From Pseudomonas sp. HOU2 (GTDB taxonomy: Bacteria; Pseudomonadota; Gammaproteobacteria; Pseudomonadales; Pseudomonadaceae): DNA of 64,000 nt. The stretch spans positions 620,001 through 684,000 of the forward strand of contig NZ_CP160398.1 of NCBI RefSeq assembly GCF_040729435.1. Direction: 5' to 3'. The notes beneath the pieces were generated by a model, which saw only the letters and a program-made list of their open reading frames with translations, did no database searches and was not told the origin of the DNA. Made by a program: the position numbers and the translations under genes. Below are positions 8,891-18,296 of this stretch, one piece after another; position 1 is the first letter of the stretch, and each line of letters starts with the position of its first letter.

Positions 8891-9916
8891 TCAGCGCGCC
8901 CGATGCGCGAGGCCGAAGGTGAACATCAGGGCCAGCACCAGCACCAGTCCCTTGACGAAATCCTGTGCGTAATACGGCGCGTTGAGCATGGTCAGGCCAT
9001 TGAGCAGCGACGCCACCAACAGTGCGCCGACCAATGTGCCGAAGGCATTGGGCTTCTTCGCCCCGAGCACGGCAAAACCGATCAGCGCCGCGCCGAGGGC
9101 ATCCAGCACCAGACCATTGCCGGAGCTGACATCACCCCGGCCCAGGCGCGCCGCCAACAGCAAACCGCCGAGCGAGGCGAGCAATGCCGATAGCACATAC
9201 GCGAGCAGCTTGAAACGCTGCACTGGCGCGCCTGCCAATCGCGCCGCCTGCTCGTTGCCGCCAATCGCATAAAACAATCGGCCGATGCGCGTGCGCTCGA
9301 GAAACAGCCACACCGTCAGCGCCACCAACGCAGTGATCAACACCGGAACCGGCACCACCTCCCACAAACGTCCGCGGCCGATGGCGAGAAACGCCGCGCT
9401 GAACGTGCCCTCGGTTTCCACGCCACTGGGCAAGGTCATGCCCACCGCAATCGAGCGCCCACCCGTGGGAATCAGTTGCACGCCGATCACCAGAAACATG
9501 CTGCCCAGCGTCGCGAGAATGTCCGGCACCCGCAGCTTGACGATCAGCCAGCCATTGAGCAGCCCGACCAGTGCGCCACCGGCCAGACTGATCAGCACCG
9601 CCGGCACCGCGCCCCAGCCGAGCACCACCATCACGTAACTGGCGATCATCAGGCTCATCGCTGCGACCGCGCCAATCGACAGATCAAGCCCGCCGACCGC
9701 CATGGTCAGGGTCACGCCAAGAGCCAGCAGTGCGACGATCGACACCGACTGCAAGATGCTGAACAGATTGCCGACGCGCAAAAACGCCGGTTCCGCGACA
9801 CTAAAAAACACCACGATCAGCGCCAGCAGCCACAACAGGCCGTAGCGGATCAGCGCTTGCAGCAGGCGCTCGGCGGGTGCCGTAGCGGACGACAACAATG
9901 AACTCGAATCAGGCAC
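8891..9916 (-). CDS. Ribose-type ABC transporter permease
   Basis: 341 residues from a GTG at 9916, chosen because AAGGAG lies 8 bases upstream and the start then overlaps the ATPase stop by 8 bases. The open frame extends to 10000 without a better start. About ten hydrophobic segments are visible. Family motifs are GVTLTMAVGGLDLSIGAVAA in the third segment region and the IGGNEQAARLAGAPV cytoplasmic loop that contacts the ATPase. This is an RbsC-like inner-membrane channel and forms one importer with its two neighbours. Confidence 0.9.
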   Translation of the reverse strand: MPDSSSLLSSATAPAERLLQALIRYGLLWLLALIVVFFSVAEPAFLRVGNLFSILQSVSIVALLALGVTLTMAVGGLDLSIGAVAAMSLMIASYVMVVLGWGAVPAVLISLAGGALVGLLNGWLIVKLRVPDILATLGSMFLVIGVQLIPTGGRSIAVGMTLPSGVETEGTFSAAFLAIGRGRLWEVVPVPVLITALVALTVWLFLERTRIGRLFYAIGGNEQAARLAGAPVQRFKLLAYVLSALLASLGGLLLAARLGRGDVSSGNGLVLDALGAALIGFAVLGAKKPNAFGTLVGALLVASLLNGLTMLNAPYYAQDFVKGLVLVLALMFTFGLAHRAR

Positions 9917-11459
9917 TCGCTCTGCTCCTTGGCGTGGCGTGAAAGGGATTTTCGCTAGCGTCGCTGCCGGCCAGCGCGGCGACCAGGGTCGCGCGTTCAA
10001 GGCCGGCGCGCGGGTATTCGGCGATTACCGCGTGATCACGCACCAACAGAATGCGGTCGGCGATTTCCAGGGCTTCATCGACATCGGCGCAGATCACCAG
10101 GGTCGCGCGGCCGCCGGCACTGTCGCGCAACAACTGGCCGATCTCGCGGCGGGCGCGCACGTCGACGCCCTGAAACGGCTCGTCGAGGATCAACACCCGC
10201 CCTTCTCCGAGCAGCCAGCGGCCAAGCACGACCTTCTGTTGATTGCCGCCGGACAGCGTGCTCATCGGCACCTCGATGCCGGCGGCCTTGATTCCCAGTG
10301 CCGCGACTTGCGCCTCGACCGCTGCGGCTTCGGCGCGGTTGCGAATGAAACCGGCACGGGTGAAACGCTGTAGAAACGGTAAGGTCAGGGTGCGGCGCAG
10401 GGAGAAATCCGGCACCAACGATTGACTGGCGCGATCCTCCGCTGCGAGAAACACACCGCTGCGAATCGCTGCCCTTGGCGAACCCGGCAGCCAGTCCACG
10501 CCATCCAGTTGCAGGCTGCCGGCCACGGCTTTGCGCAAGCCGAACAGCACTTCGGCGATCTCGCTTTTGCCAGCGCCGAGCAGCCCGGTCAGCACCACTA
10601 CTTCGCCTTGGTGCAGGTTGAAATCGAAGCGCCTGGAGTGCGGCAAAATCTGTAGACCTCGCGCACCCAATACTTTTTGCCCCAGGGTGCCGGGCGTGTA
10701 GACATGCCCTTCCAGCGCCTGCCCGAGCATGGCGTGCACCGCTTCCGGCAACTGCCGCGCACTGAACTCTCCGGCCAGTCGCCCATCGCGCAGGACAATG
10801 GCGCGGTCCGCCACCCGTTGCAGATCGGACAAGCGATGGGAGATGTACAGAATCGCCACGCCGCGGCTGCGCAAGATATCGATCAGATCAAACAGACGCT
10901 GCGCCTCGGCATCCGACAATGCCGCCGTCGGCTCATCGAGAATCAGCAGACGCGGCTGCAAGGCGAAGGCCCGCGCCAGCACCACCAACTGCCGTTCGGC
11001 CAGGCCCAGCTGTTCAATGGTTTGCTCCAGCGGCAACACCAGCCCCAGCCCGGCGGCGATGCTCGCGGCGCGCTCCAGCAGATGTTTGCGATTGAGCCAG
11101 AAGTCCGCGTCGGGCCTGCACAACTCATCGAGCAGCAGGTTTTCCGCCACGCTCAAACCGGGCGCAATGCCCTCGTTGATCTGCTGATGCACCGCGACAA
11201 TCCCGACCCGGCGTGCTGACAGCGGCGAACTGAATTGGCGGGGCTGACCGTCGATGTAAATCTCGCCGCCATCGGCACGCTGGCTGCCGGCCAGAATCTT
11301 CACCAGCGTCGATTTACCGGCGCCGTTGGCACCGAGCAACGCCACCACTTCGGCGGGATGAATCTGCAGGCTGACGCGATCCAGCGCATGGTTCGAACCG
11401 AAGCGCTTGCTCAGTTCACGCACCTGAATCAGCGGCGCGCGGGCCACGACCACACTCAT
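9909..11459 (-). CDS. Ribose-type ABC transporter ATPase with two nucleotide-binding domains
   Basis: 516 residues. The first domain has Walker A GANGAGKST (about residues 43-51) and Walker B LLILDEPTAALS, with a degenerate signature region (QLGLAERQLV). The second domain has a degenerate Walker A (LLGAGKSE) but a full LSGGNQQKV signature and VLILDEPFQGVD. One catalytic and one relaxed site is normal for RbsA/MglA-type ATPases. It begins 8 bases after the MetI-like gene ends and overlaps the permease gene, so both importers share a transcript. Confidence 0.92.
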   Translation of the reverse strand: MSVVVARAPLIQVRELSKRFGSNHALDRVSLQIHPAEVVALLGANGAGKSTLVKILAGSQRADGGEIYIDGQPRQFSSPLSARRVGIVAVHQQINEGIAPGLSVAENLLLDELCRPDADFWLNRKHLLERAASIAAGLGLVLPLEQTIEQLGLAERQLVVLARAFALQPRLLILDEPTAALSDAEAQRLFDLIDILRSRGVAILYISHRLSDLQRVADRAIVLRDGRLAGEFSARQLPEAVHAMLGQALEGHVYTPGTLGQKVLGARGLQILPHSRRFDFNLHQGEVVVLTGLLGAGKSEIAEVLFGLRKAVAGSLQLDGVDWLPGSPRAAIRSGVFLAAEDRASQSLVPDFSLRRTLTLPFLQRFTRAGFIRNRAEAAAVEAQVAALGIKAAGIEVPMSTLSGGNQQKVVLGRWLLGEGRVLILDEPFQGVDVRARREIGQLLRDSAGGRATLVICADVDEALEIADRILLVRDHAVIAEYPRAGLERATLVAALAGSDASENPFHATPRSRASA

Positions 11460-11467
11460 AAAATTCC

Positions 11468-12139
11468 TTAACGTCGATGGGCCAGCGAACGCACCAGCCG
11501 GTCGCCCAGGCTCTGCACGCCCTGCACCAGAATGACCAGCACCACCACGGTGGCGACCATCACTTCATTGTTGAAACGCTGATAGCCATATCGGATCGCC
11601 AGATCACCGAGGCCGCCACCGCCGATCACCCCGGCCATGGAAGAAAAACCGATCAGCATCACCAGCGTCAGAGTGATCCCCGCCAGCAACGCGGGCAGCG
11701 CTTCGGGCAGCAGCACTTTGAAAATCACATGACGGATATCGCCGCCCATGGCGAGGATCGCTTCGATCCGGCCCTTGTCGACTTCATCCAGGGCGTTCTC
11801 GACGATCCGCGCGAAAAACGGAAATGCGCCGATGGTGATCGGCACCACCGCAGCGGTGCTGCCCAGCGTCGTACCAACCAGCAGACGCGTCAGCGGAATC
11901 AGCGCAATCAGCATCACCACAAACGGCAGCGAACGCCCCAGATTGACCAGCGAACCCAGCGCGGCATTGAGCCGTGGCAGCGGCCACAGTCCATCGCGCC
12001 GACTGACAAACAGCGACACCCCGAGCGGCAAACCGATCAGCAGCGTGAACAGCCCCGCGAGCAAGACCATGTACAGGGTCTCGCCGGTGGCGTTGAACAG
12101 CAGTTGCAGGATTTCATCCCAATTGATCGTGCGGTTCAT
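11468..12139 (-). CDS. metI: MetI-type methionine ABC transporter permease
   Basis: 223 residues with five or six hydrophobic segments. The ABC contact loop [29 protein letters not shown] matches the MetI family, as do [16 protein letters not shown] and [20 protein letters not shown]. It forms an inner-membrane homodimer channel with the MetN-type ATPase. Its start overlaps the metN stop by four bases (ATGA), indicating coupled translation. The substrate could be D/L-methionine or another sulfur compound; the family motif does not separate these. Confidence 0.9.
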   Translation of the reverse strand: MNRTINWDEILQLLFNATGETLYMVLLAGLFTLLIGLPLGVSLFVSRRDGLWPLPRLNAALGSLVNLGRSLPFVVMLIALIPLTRLLVGTTLGSTAAVVPITIGAFPFFARIVENALDEVDKGRIEAILAMGGDIRHVIFKVLLPEALPALLAGITLTLVMLIGFSSMAGVIGGGGLGDLAIRYGYQRFNNEVMVATVVVLVILVQGVQSLGDRLVRSLAHRR

Positions 12140-12936
12140 GACTGGGCCGCCCGCACGCCGTATTGCTTGAGGAAGCTGAGCCCGGGGATGTCGTGGCCCA
12201 GCGGCAGACCGCAGGTCGGACGCAACGAAGTGCCGAGACTCGATTGCGCATCGGCGAGCAAGCGCGGCACCGGGCCGGACTCGACCAGTCGCCCGTCGGC
12301 CATCAACGCCGCGTGATCGCAGATCGACTTGACCACGTCCAGTTCATGGGTGATCAGCACAATGGTCACACCCAGTTGCCGGTTGATATCGCGCAGCAGG
12401 TCGAGAATCGACGCGGTGGTTTCCGGGTCCAGTGCGCTAGTGGCTTCGTCCGACAGCAGATACGCAGGCTCCGCTGCCAGTGCGCGGGCAATCCCCACCC
12501 GCTGCTTTTGCCCACCGGACAACTGCGAGGGAAAGGCTTGCGCCTTGTCGCTCAGCCCCACCAGTTCCAGCAGCTCGCGCACCCGCACATGGCGCCACGG
12601 TTTGCCGACGTTGGCGATCTCCAGCGGCACGGCGATGTTGTCGAACACGGTGCGCGAATGCAGCAGATTGAAGCCCTGGAAAATCATGCCGATGCGCTGC
12701 CGCTGGCGACGCAGGTCGCTGGGCGACAGGGTCAGCAGGTCCACGCCGTCGATGAGAATTTTCCCGCTGTCCGGGCGTTCGAGCAGATTGAGACAGCGCA
12801 ACAGGGTCGACTTGCCTGCGCCGCTCCGCCCGAGGATGCCGTAGATCGCGCCGTCGGGAATACTCAGCGATACCTGATCCAGTGCCGGCGCCGGCGCCGA
12901 CGGGTAGGTCTTGCTCAACTGCTCGACGACGATCAT
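12136..12936 (-). CDS. metN: MetN-type ABC ATPase lacking the C-terminal regulatory domain
   Basis: 266 residues. Walker A is GRSGAGKST, with the signature [16 protein letters not shown] and Walker [18 protein letters not shown], all typical of MetN. Standard MetN proteins are near 340 residues and end in an ACT-like NIL domain that binds methionine and shuts transport down. Here the chain stops about 30-40 residues after the switch region, so that domain is missing. The short tail [20 protein letters not shown] resembles only the start of the usual C-terminal part. It overlaps metQ and metI by four bases at each end. Transport is probably not trans-inhibited by ligand (inference). Confidence 0.9.
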   Translation of the reverse strand: MIVVEQLSKTYPSAPAPALDQVSLSIPDGAIYGILGRSGAGKSTLLRCLNLLERPDSGKILIDGVDLLTLSPSDLRRQRQRIGMIFQGFNLLHSRTVFDNIAVPLEIANVGKPWRHVRVRELLELVGLSDKAQAFPSQLSGGQKQRVGIARALAAEPAYLLSDEATSALDPETTASILDLLRDINRQLGVTIVLITHELDVVKSICDHAALMADGRLVESGPVPRLLADAQSSLGTSLRPTCGLPLGHDIPGLSFLKQYGVRAAQS

Positions 12937-13742
12937 GGCTTGCCATCCTCCACCGGAATCACCGACCCCTTGAAGTTATCGGTGATGTATTTCGCCACTT
13001 GCGGCGAGGTCAGGTCCTTGGCCAGTTGCGCAATGCGCGGATCGTTCTGCAGCTTCGGCGTGGTCACCAGAATGTTGGCGTACGGATTGTGTTCGGCCTT
13101 CTCCAGCCCCAGCGCATCCTGGGCCGGCACCAGTCCGGCTTCCAGCGCGTAGTTGCCGTTGATCACCGCCAGATCGACGTCGTCCAGCGCCCGAGGGATT
13201 TGCGGCGATTCGATTTCGAGGATCTTCAGCTGTTTCGGGTTCTCGGCGATGTCCTTGGGCGTGGCCTGATCGGCCGCCGGATCCTTGAAACCGGGCTTGA
13301 GTTTGATCAACCCGTTGTCCTGCAACAGGTACAGCGCACGGCTCAGGTTGGTGACGTTGTTGGGCACGGCGATGGTGCCTTTTTCCGGCACCTCGGCGAA
13401 GTTTTTGTGTCGGCGCGAATAGATGCCCAGCGGCTCGATATGCACCGTGGCGGCCACCGCGAGTTTCTGCCCCAGCGCTTGCTCCTGGGATTTCAGGTAC
13501 GGCAGATGCTGGAAGTAATTGGCATCGACATCGCCATGCACCAACAGCTCGTTGGAGTTCACGCCGTTGGGAATCTCGATGACCTTGAGCTTGAGTTGCG
13601 GATCGATTGTCTGGATGTACGCGAGAATCTGCGCGTGAGGCACCGGGTCGGCCGCCACGCGCAACGGCTCCAGTGCCTGCGTGCCGAACGAAGTCACCAG
13701 CGCGCCGAGCACGGCCAGGGTCAAACCTGCTTTCTTCAACAT
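12933..13742 (-). CDS. metQ: MetQ/NlpA-type substrate-binding protein
   Basis: 269 residues. The signal peptide runs to about QALE and lacks the lipobox Cys common in MetQ lipoproteins, so this copy should be soluble in the periplasm. NlpA-family pieces are [47 protein letters not shown] and [15 protein letters not shown]. It overlaps metN by four bases and follows the dioxygenase gene by 27 bases. It should capture methionine or a related sulfur compound for MetNI. Confidence 0.9.
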   Translation of the reverse strand: MLKKAGLTLAVLGALVTSFGTQALEPLRVAADPVPHAQILAYIQTIDPQLKLKVIEIPNGVNSNELLVHGDVDANYFQHLPYLKSQEQALGQKLAVAATVHIEPLGIYSRRHKNFAEVPEKGTIAVPNNVTNLSRALYLLQDNGLIKLKPGFKDPAADQATPKDIAENPKQLKILEIESPQIPRALDDVDLAVINGNYALEAGLVPAQDALGLEKAEHNPYANILVTTPKLQNDPRIAQLAKDLTSPQVAKYITDNFKGSVIPVEDGKP

Positions 13743-13769
13743 GTGCGGAGTCCTTGAGCGAGTGATGAA

Positions 13770-14822
13770 TCAGGCGCTGGCGGTTTTACGAGCCGGTGCG
13801 GCGGGCATCAGCGCATCGGCATAAAAGCGTCGGGCGACGTCGGGGTGCGAACGCAACCGACCTTTGAGGTAGTTCCAGCCGACATCGCGAAACAACGGAT
13901 TGAGCGGATCACTCGCCGGGCCACGCGCTTCGCGCAGCAGCGCGGTGGGCAACGGATACAGCGGCACCACGGCATCGAGTTGCGCGCCGAGGAAGAAGGC
14001 GATGGACAAGCGTTCGCTGCCTGCGGGCGGCGACACCACCCGATGCACCGTGGCGCGCAGATAACCGTTGCTGGCCAGTTCCAGCAGTTCGCCAATGTTC
14101 ACCACCAAGGTGTTTTCACGCGGCAGCGCATCGATCCAGCGCCCCTCCTCGACTTCCACTTGCAACCCGGCCTGCTGGTCTTGCAGGAGAAAGCTGAGGA
14201 ACCCGGAATCCTTGTGCGCGCCGACGCCTTGCTGGCTCGCGCTGGCGGCCTGGCCTGGGTAGCGCATCAACTTGATGTGTTCGTTGGGCTGGTCGCCGTA
14301 CAACTGATCGAACGCGTCCGCCCGCAGCGACAGCGCCTGGGCAAAGGCACGCAGCAGACGCAACGCCATACGCGTCATCGCCTGTTGCCATTCGAGCAGC
14401 AGCGGTTTTAGTTCTGGCAGCGCCGCCGGCCATTGGTTGGGTCCCTGCAACCGAGCCCACAACGGGCTGTCCGCGTCCAGCGGCAACGCTTCGCGCTCGG
14501 CGCCGAGATCGAATTGCTCACGCCAGTCGGGTTCACCACGGGTGATCTCGGAAGCAGCACGGTTGTACCCGCGAAAGTGCGGCGAATTGATCATGCCGAC
14601 GGCAGTCTTTTCGTGCTCGGACAAGGCAAAGAACTGCCGGGCGTGGTCCTGCACCTGCTTGAGCAGGTGGCTGTCGATGCCATGGCCGGTGAGATAGAAA
14701 AAGCCGACGTCACGCGCGGCGTGACGCAGGTTTTCAAGAAATTCATAACGCTGTTGCGCGGTGCCTTCGAACAACGAAAGGTCCAGCGTCGGCAACGTGG
14801 TGATATCGAGGGTATGCGGCAT
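13770..14822 (-). CDS. 2-oxoglutarate/Fe(II)-dependent oxygenase, isopenicillin-N-synthase-like
   Basis: 350 residues. The N-terminal DIOX_N region has ARDVGFFYLTGHGID and FFALSEHEKTAVGM. The double-stranded beta-helix carries the iron ligands in GAHKDSGFLSFL (His-x-Asp) and TVHRVVSP (distal His), with ERLSIAFF supplying the Arg that binds 2-oxoglutarate. GGGAG lies 7 bases before the ATG. It is the first gene of the operon that continues through metQNI, the ribose-type importer and the molybdopterin enzyme. It probably oxidises the imported compound. The family is broad and the substrate cannot be read from sequence. Confidence 0.88.
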   Translation of the reverse strand: MPHTLDITTLPTLDLSLFEGTAQQRYEFLENLRHAARDVGFFYLTGHGIDSHLLKQVQDHARQFFALSEHEKTAVGMINSPHFRGYNRAASEITRGEPDWREQFDLGAEREALPLDADSPLWARLQGPNQWPAALPELKPLLLEWQQAMTRMALRLLRAFAQALSLRADAFDQLYGDQPNEHIKLMRYPGQAASASQQGVGAHKDSGFLSFLLQDQQAGLQVEVEEGRWIDALPRENTLVVNIGELLELASNGYLRATVHRVVSPPAGSERLSIAFFLGAQLDAVVPLYPLPTALLREARGPASDPLNPLFRDVGWNYLKGRLRSHPDVARRFYADALMPAAPARKTASA

Positions 14823-15037
14823 GATTCACTCCCGTGTGAACCAAACCTGAAGAGCCTTTGATCGATTCAGCGTGTGCCGTCATGGCAATCGGGGGTCTAT
14901 CGGTTTGATGCGTTTGATTCGTCGTGAGACAAAACTAAACGATCTTAAAAACCACGAACAAATACCCTTTTTGCATTAGCTTAGGCCTGACGCTCAAGTT
15001 CGCTGTCATCACGCGACAGCTCTCCCGCTTCCACTGA

Positions 15038-15973
15038 TCAACGTGCCGGGTCATAAAACGGCTCGACTGCCACCCGGCTGCCGACAAAGAAACTGTCAGC
15101 CACCAGCCGCAGCGGCTGCAGGTCCACATCGCTGGTCCGATCGCCAATCAGTTGCTGAAAGTGTCGATACACCGCCGTGTACTCGCCCTCTTCCGATACC
15201 GCCTGACGCACGCCGTCGATGCTCAGCAGCGCCCCGCCGTTGTCCAGGCGCAGCAGCCCTTCGGCGCAGCGAATCTCGATGCTCCAGAGTTCGTCGTGAC
15301 CGTGGTCGAAATCGAACTCGGCCTGCACGTCGAGCCGGTGCGCATCGGACATCTTGATGGACGCGGCAATCGGCGACTGGCAGTTGTCCGGTACGCGCAG
15401 TTCGGCGGACTCGACAAACAGTGCCTGCGCCAACAAATGGGTGACAATCGACAAGGCATTGATGCCGGGATCGAAAACGCCCAGACCACCGGGTTGCCAG
15501 ATCCACGTCTGACCGGGATGCCACTTGCGCACGTCTTCCTTCCAGTCGATCTGCACGCTTTGCAGCGTGCGGCCGGCGAGCCAGTCGCGGGCGGCTTCGA
15601 TACCGGGGGCGTAGCGCGAATGCCAGGCGAACAACGCACTGACACCCTGTTGCTGCGCTTGACTGATCAGGGCCAGCGCCTCGCCCAGCGTGGCGCACGG
15701 TGGTTTTTCCACCAACACATGTTTGCCGGCGGCCAGCGCCTGCTGCACCAGGGCGAATCGACCTTGCGGCGGCGTACAAAACGCAATCGCATCCACCTCG
15801 GGGCCGTTTTCCAGCAACTCGCTCAACGAGTGAAAGTTCTCCACCCCGGGGCAGGGTTTGCCCTGCGTGGCGACCGCCACCAAGCGAAATCCGGGATTGG
15901 CGTTGATCGCCGGAACATGTTGATCCTGGGCAATCTTGCCATAGCCCACCAGACCGAGACGGATCGGTTGCAT
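15038..15973 (-). CDS. gal: D-galactose 1-dehydrogenase (Gfo/Idh/MocA family)
   Basis: 311 residues. The Rossmann start MQPIRLGLVGYGKIAQDQHVPAI binds NAD(P), and AGKHVLVEKPPCATLGEA is the family EKP motif with the catalytic-site Lys. The sequence closely matches what I recall of the classic Pseudomonas fluorescens galactose dehydrogenase. The enzyme oxidises D-galactose to galactonolactone in the De Ley-Doudoroff pathway. AGGAG lies 7 bases before the ATG. It is 215 bases upstream of the dioxygenase-led operon on the same strand. No other galactonate genes are nearby. Confidence 0.88.
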   Translation of the reverse strand: MQPIRLGLVGYGKIAQDQHVPAINANPGFRLVAVATQGKPCPGVENFHSLSELLENGPEVDAIAFCTPPQGRFALVQQALAAGKHVLVEKPPCATLGEALALISQAQQQGVSALFAWHSRYAPGIEAARDWLAGRTLQSVQIDWKEDVRKWHPGQTWIWQPGGLGVFDPGINALSIVTHLLAQALFVESAELRVPDNCQSPIAASIKMSDAHRLDVQAEFDFDHGHDELWSIEIRCAEGLLRLDNGGALLSIDGVRQAVSEEGEYTAVYRHFQQLIGDRTSDVDLQPLRLVADSFFVGSRVAVEPFYDPAR

Positions 15974-16186
15974 CAGTGACTCCTGTTGTTGTCTTGTTGT
16001 CGTCAGCGAATGCGCAGATTAGCCGCAAATGTCTGGGAATACCCAGCTGAGTCTGATCAAAAAACCGCAGAAGCCAGCGCTCGGTTCACCGCGCCGGGTA
16101 GCGTGCGTCAATGCAGCGGCGCGACTGAAGTTCGCCTGCTCGCCAAAGCCCACAAGGTTACCGCCGACCGTGACAACCTCAGTTGC
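15974..16186. other. Intergenic stretch upstream of galactose dehydrogenase
   Basis: No supported gene. Open frames run through both strands here but begin without ribosome sites. Together with 16187-16526 this is a 550-base region holding only a doubtful small ORF and one REP-like palindrome. Confidence 0.4.
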
Positions 16187-16360
16187 ATGGCGGTGACCAT
16201 CACGCGCCTGGCCGGTGATGTTGTGGAACTTGATGGTGTTGAGCAACTGCTCGTCAACCTGAAAAGAAAAGGCGTTCCGAGCAAGACAGAAATCATGGCC
16301 CTGCAAGGCCGCTACCTGCAGGAAGATGCTGCTCACTTAAGAGATTTTGCATTCAATTGA
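16187..16360 (+). CDS. Doubtful small ORF, 57 residues, unknown
   Basis: The frame begins MAVTITRLAGDVVELDGVEQ and ends HLRDFAFN. It is predicted to be mostly helical and charged, but no family is recognised. There is no ribosome site before the ATG, and the frame stays open upstream to 15986. It may be the tail of a decayed gene rather than a functional one. It ends just before a REP-like palindrome. Confidence 0.25.
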   Translation: MAVTITRLAGDVVELDGVEQLLVNLKRKGVPSKTEIMALQGRYLQEDAAHLRDFAFN

Positions 16361-16365
16361 AACCC

Positions 16366-16455
16366 GTGGCGAGGGAGCTTGCTCCCGCTGGGCTGCGTAG
16401 CAGTCCCTCTTTTGGGGCCGCTTCGCGACCCAGCGGGAGCAAGCTCCCTCGCCAC
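16366..16455. repeat. Long inverted repeat (REP-like)
   Basis: The outer arms GTGGCGAGGGAGCTTGCTCC and its complement are perfect at 16366-16385 and 16436-16455, and pairing continues inward through CGCTGGG/CCCAGCG. This is the other common fluorescent-pseudomonad REP class. It could act as a terminator for flanking genes. Confidence 0.85.
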
Positions 16456-16526
16456 AGTCACAGTGTCGGGCTTAAGTGAACAGCATTAGCTTTTCAGGGC
16501 AGGCTTTCACTTTCACAACGCTGCAG

Positions 16527-17159
16527 TCACTTCTGCTGCGCGGTCAACGCCGAGTAACTGTTCATCAGGTTCCGGTAGTTCGGAATCCGCTGCGACAGCA
16601 GATTGCCCAGCCCTTCGATGTCGTTGCGCCAGTCGCGGTGCAGCTCACAGGCGACCGAGAACCAGTTCATCATTTGTGCGCCGGCCTGGGTCATGCGGCT
16701 CCACGCGGCTTGCTGGACGGTGGTGTTGAAGGTGCCGGAGGCGTCGGTGACGACGAATACATCGAAGCCTTCGGCCAGTGCCGACAGGGTCGGGAACGCG
16801 ACGCAGACGTCGGTTACCACACCGGCGATGATGATCTGCTTGCGGCCGGTGGCCTTGATCGCCTTGACGAAGTCTTCGTTGTCCCAGGCGTTGATCTGGC
16901 CTGGGCGGGCGATGTACGGCGCGTCCGGGAACATTTCTTTCAGTTCCGGGACCAGCGGGCCGTTGGGGCCTTGTTCGAAACTGGTGGTGAGGATGGTCGG
17001 CAGGTTGAAGAATTTCGCCAGGTCGGCCAGCGCCAGGACGTTGTTCTTGAACTCGTTCGGCGAGAAGTCCTGAACCAGAGAAATCAGACCGGTCTGGTGG
17101 TCGACCAGCAGGACTACGGCGTCGTCTTTGTTCAGGCGGTTGTAGGTTGCAGTGCTCAT
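16527..17159 (-). CDS. ycaC: Isochorismatase-family hydrolase, YcaC-like
   Basis: 210 residues from the ATG at 17159, which has AAGGGA about 7 bases upstream; an in-frame start at 17213 has no such site. Family signature: VVLLVDHQTGLISLV with the catalytic Asp, a helix with VLALADLAKFFNLPTILTTS, and IIAGVVTDVCVAFPTLSA with the catalytic Cys. YcaC proteins form ring-stacked oligomers, and their natural substrate is uncertain. The gene is divergent from the LuxR gene at 17.4 kb, and no operon partner is evident. Confidence 0.88.
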   Translation of the reverse strand: MSTATYNRLNKDDAVVLLVDHQTGLISLVQDFSPNEFKNNVLALADLAKFFNLPTILTTSFEQGPNGPLVPELKEMFPDAPYIARPGQINAWDNEDFVKAIKATGRKQIIIAGVVTDVCVAFPTLSALAEGFDVFVVTDASGTFNTTVQQAAWSRMTQAGAQMMNWFSVACELHRDWRNDIEGLGNLLSQRIPNYRNLMNSYSALTAQQK

Positions 17160-17419
17160 GTTTGAATCCCTTTTCTTGGTTGAGGTAGTTGGCGTTGCGT
17201 TGAACATGGGCACAGATTACTGACACCACCGGAACCGATAAATCGGTTGAAAAGTGTTTCACTGTCAACTTGAAGCGGACAATCGAGCGTCCCTGAGCTC
17301 GATTGCAAGCAAAGTTCGATGGCGAAGGGTTATGAGCTAATAACACCTTCATTAAACCGTCTTTCAAACGTTGTACTAGGATAGGATCCACATCCTGACA
17401 TTTGCGCCGACCAGGGAAC

Positions 17420-18235
17420 ATGCTCGACGCAGGTCAGGAATGGGACTGTTTCACCTGCAACTCATGGATGATGTTTATGAATTCACACCTGTTTCCCCAT
17501 ATCGGTAAAGTCATTGCGAGCACCGGCAGCCGGCACTTTCCGCGGATGCTGCATGACCTGATCCAGACTCAACTGGCGGTGGACGCCACACACATTCGCC
17601 AGATGCGCGTCGAGCCGGTGGGCCGCCCCGCCCATCGCCACCTACCGGAACCCGGCAAAGACTCGGCCCAGCAGGCTGAAACGGTATTCTGCGAACAGAT
17701 TGCCGCACGCTCGAGCGAGCCGATGGACCCGCCAGCCTCGGCCAGCGCCGATGCCTCGCAGCTGCATCTGACGAGGCGCAAGGACGGCTACCGCTACGTG
17801 ATTTCGGTGTATCGCAACGACCAGTCGCAACGGTTCTCGGCTCAGGAGCAGAGCTTGTTGCAGGACATTTCTCCGGTGCTGTTGCCGATGCTGGAAAAAC
17901 ACATTCACGCCCTGCAACCCCAGCAGGCCAACACAGAAGACCCGTCGCCCGGCGCGGACGGTGCGCAACAGGGCCTGGAAAACCTGCGACTGCGCTTCAA
18001 CGAGCGTTTGCAGCAACTGGGCCTGAGCCTGTCCAATCGCGAAACCGAAGTGTGCATCGGCCTGCTCGCCGGGCGCACCGCACCGGAACTGGCCGAGCAG
18101 TTGCAGTTGAAGGTCAACACGGTGGAAAGCTACCTCAAACGCGCGGCAATCAAACTGGGGATCAGCGGCCGGCATTCGTTGATGCGCTGGATGTATTCGC
18201 CGGAGGACACCAGCCACGCCACCAGCGCAGCCTGA
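17420..18235 (+). CDS. LuxR-type regulator flanking the lipopeptide cluster
   Basis: About 271 residues. The C-terminal GerE/LuxR helix-turn-helix is clear: LSNRETEVCIGLLAGRTAPELAEQLQLKVNTVESYLKRAAIKLGISGRHSLMRWM. The N-terminal part lacks an autoinducer-binding signature and aligns with the LuxR protein at 60.8 kb (IGKVIASTGSRHF versus LGELIASTGDDHF). Such paired regulators flank viscosin-type and arthrofactin-type clusters and activate the NRPS and export genes under Gac/Rsm control. The start is uncertain: 17420 follows AGGGA closely, ATGs exist at 17468-17477, and the frame opens with a TTG at 17402. A strong terminator follows at 18250. Confidence 0.88.
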   Translation: MLDAGQEWDCFTCNSWMMFMNSHLFPHIGKVIASTGSRHFPRMLHDLIQTQLAVDATHIRQMRVEPVGRPAHRHLPEPGKDSAQQAETVFCEQIAARSSEPMDPPASASADASQLHLTRRKDGYRYVISVYRNDQSQRFSAQEQSLLQDISPVLLPMLEKHIHALQPQQANTEDPSPGADGAQQGLENLRLRFNERLQQLGLSLSNRETEVCIGLLAGRTAPELAEQLQLKVNTVESYLKRAAIKLGISGRHSLMRWMYSPEDTSHATSAA

Positions 18236-18249
18236 GTCCACAACCGAAC

Positions 18250-18285
18250 AAAAAACCGCCGCCCTCCTCGGGCGGCGGTTTTTTT
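18250..18285 (+). terminator. Rho-independent terminator after the LuxR gene
   Basis: A perfect 9-base stem (CCGCCGCCC at 18256-18264 and GGGCGGCGG at 18270-18278) with a 5-base loop. It is preceded by A residues and followed by seven T residues. It starts 15 bases after the LuxR stop codon. Confidence 0.93.
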
Positions 18286-18296
18286 ACATTGGAGGC

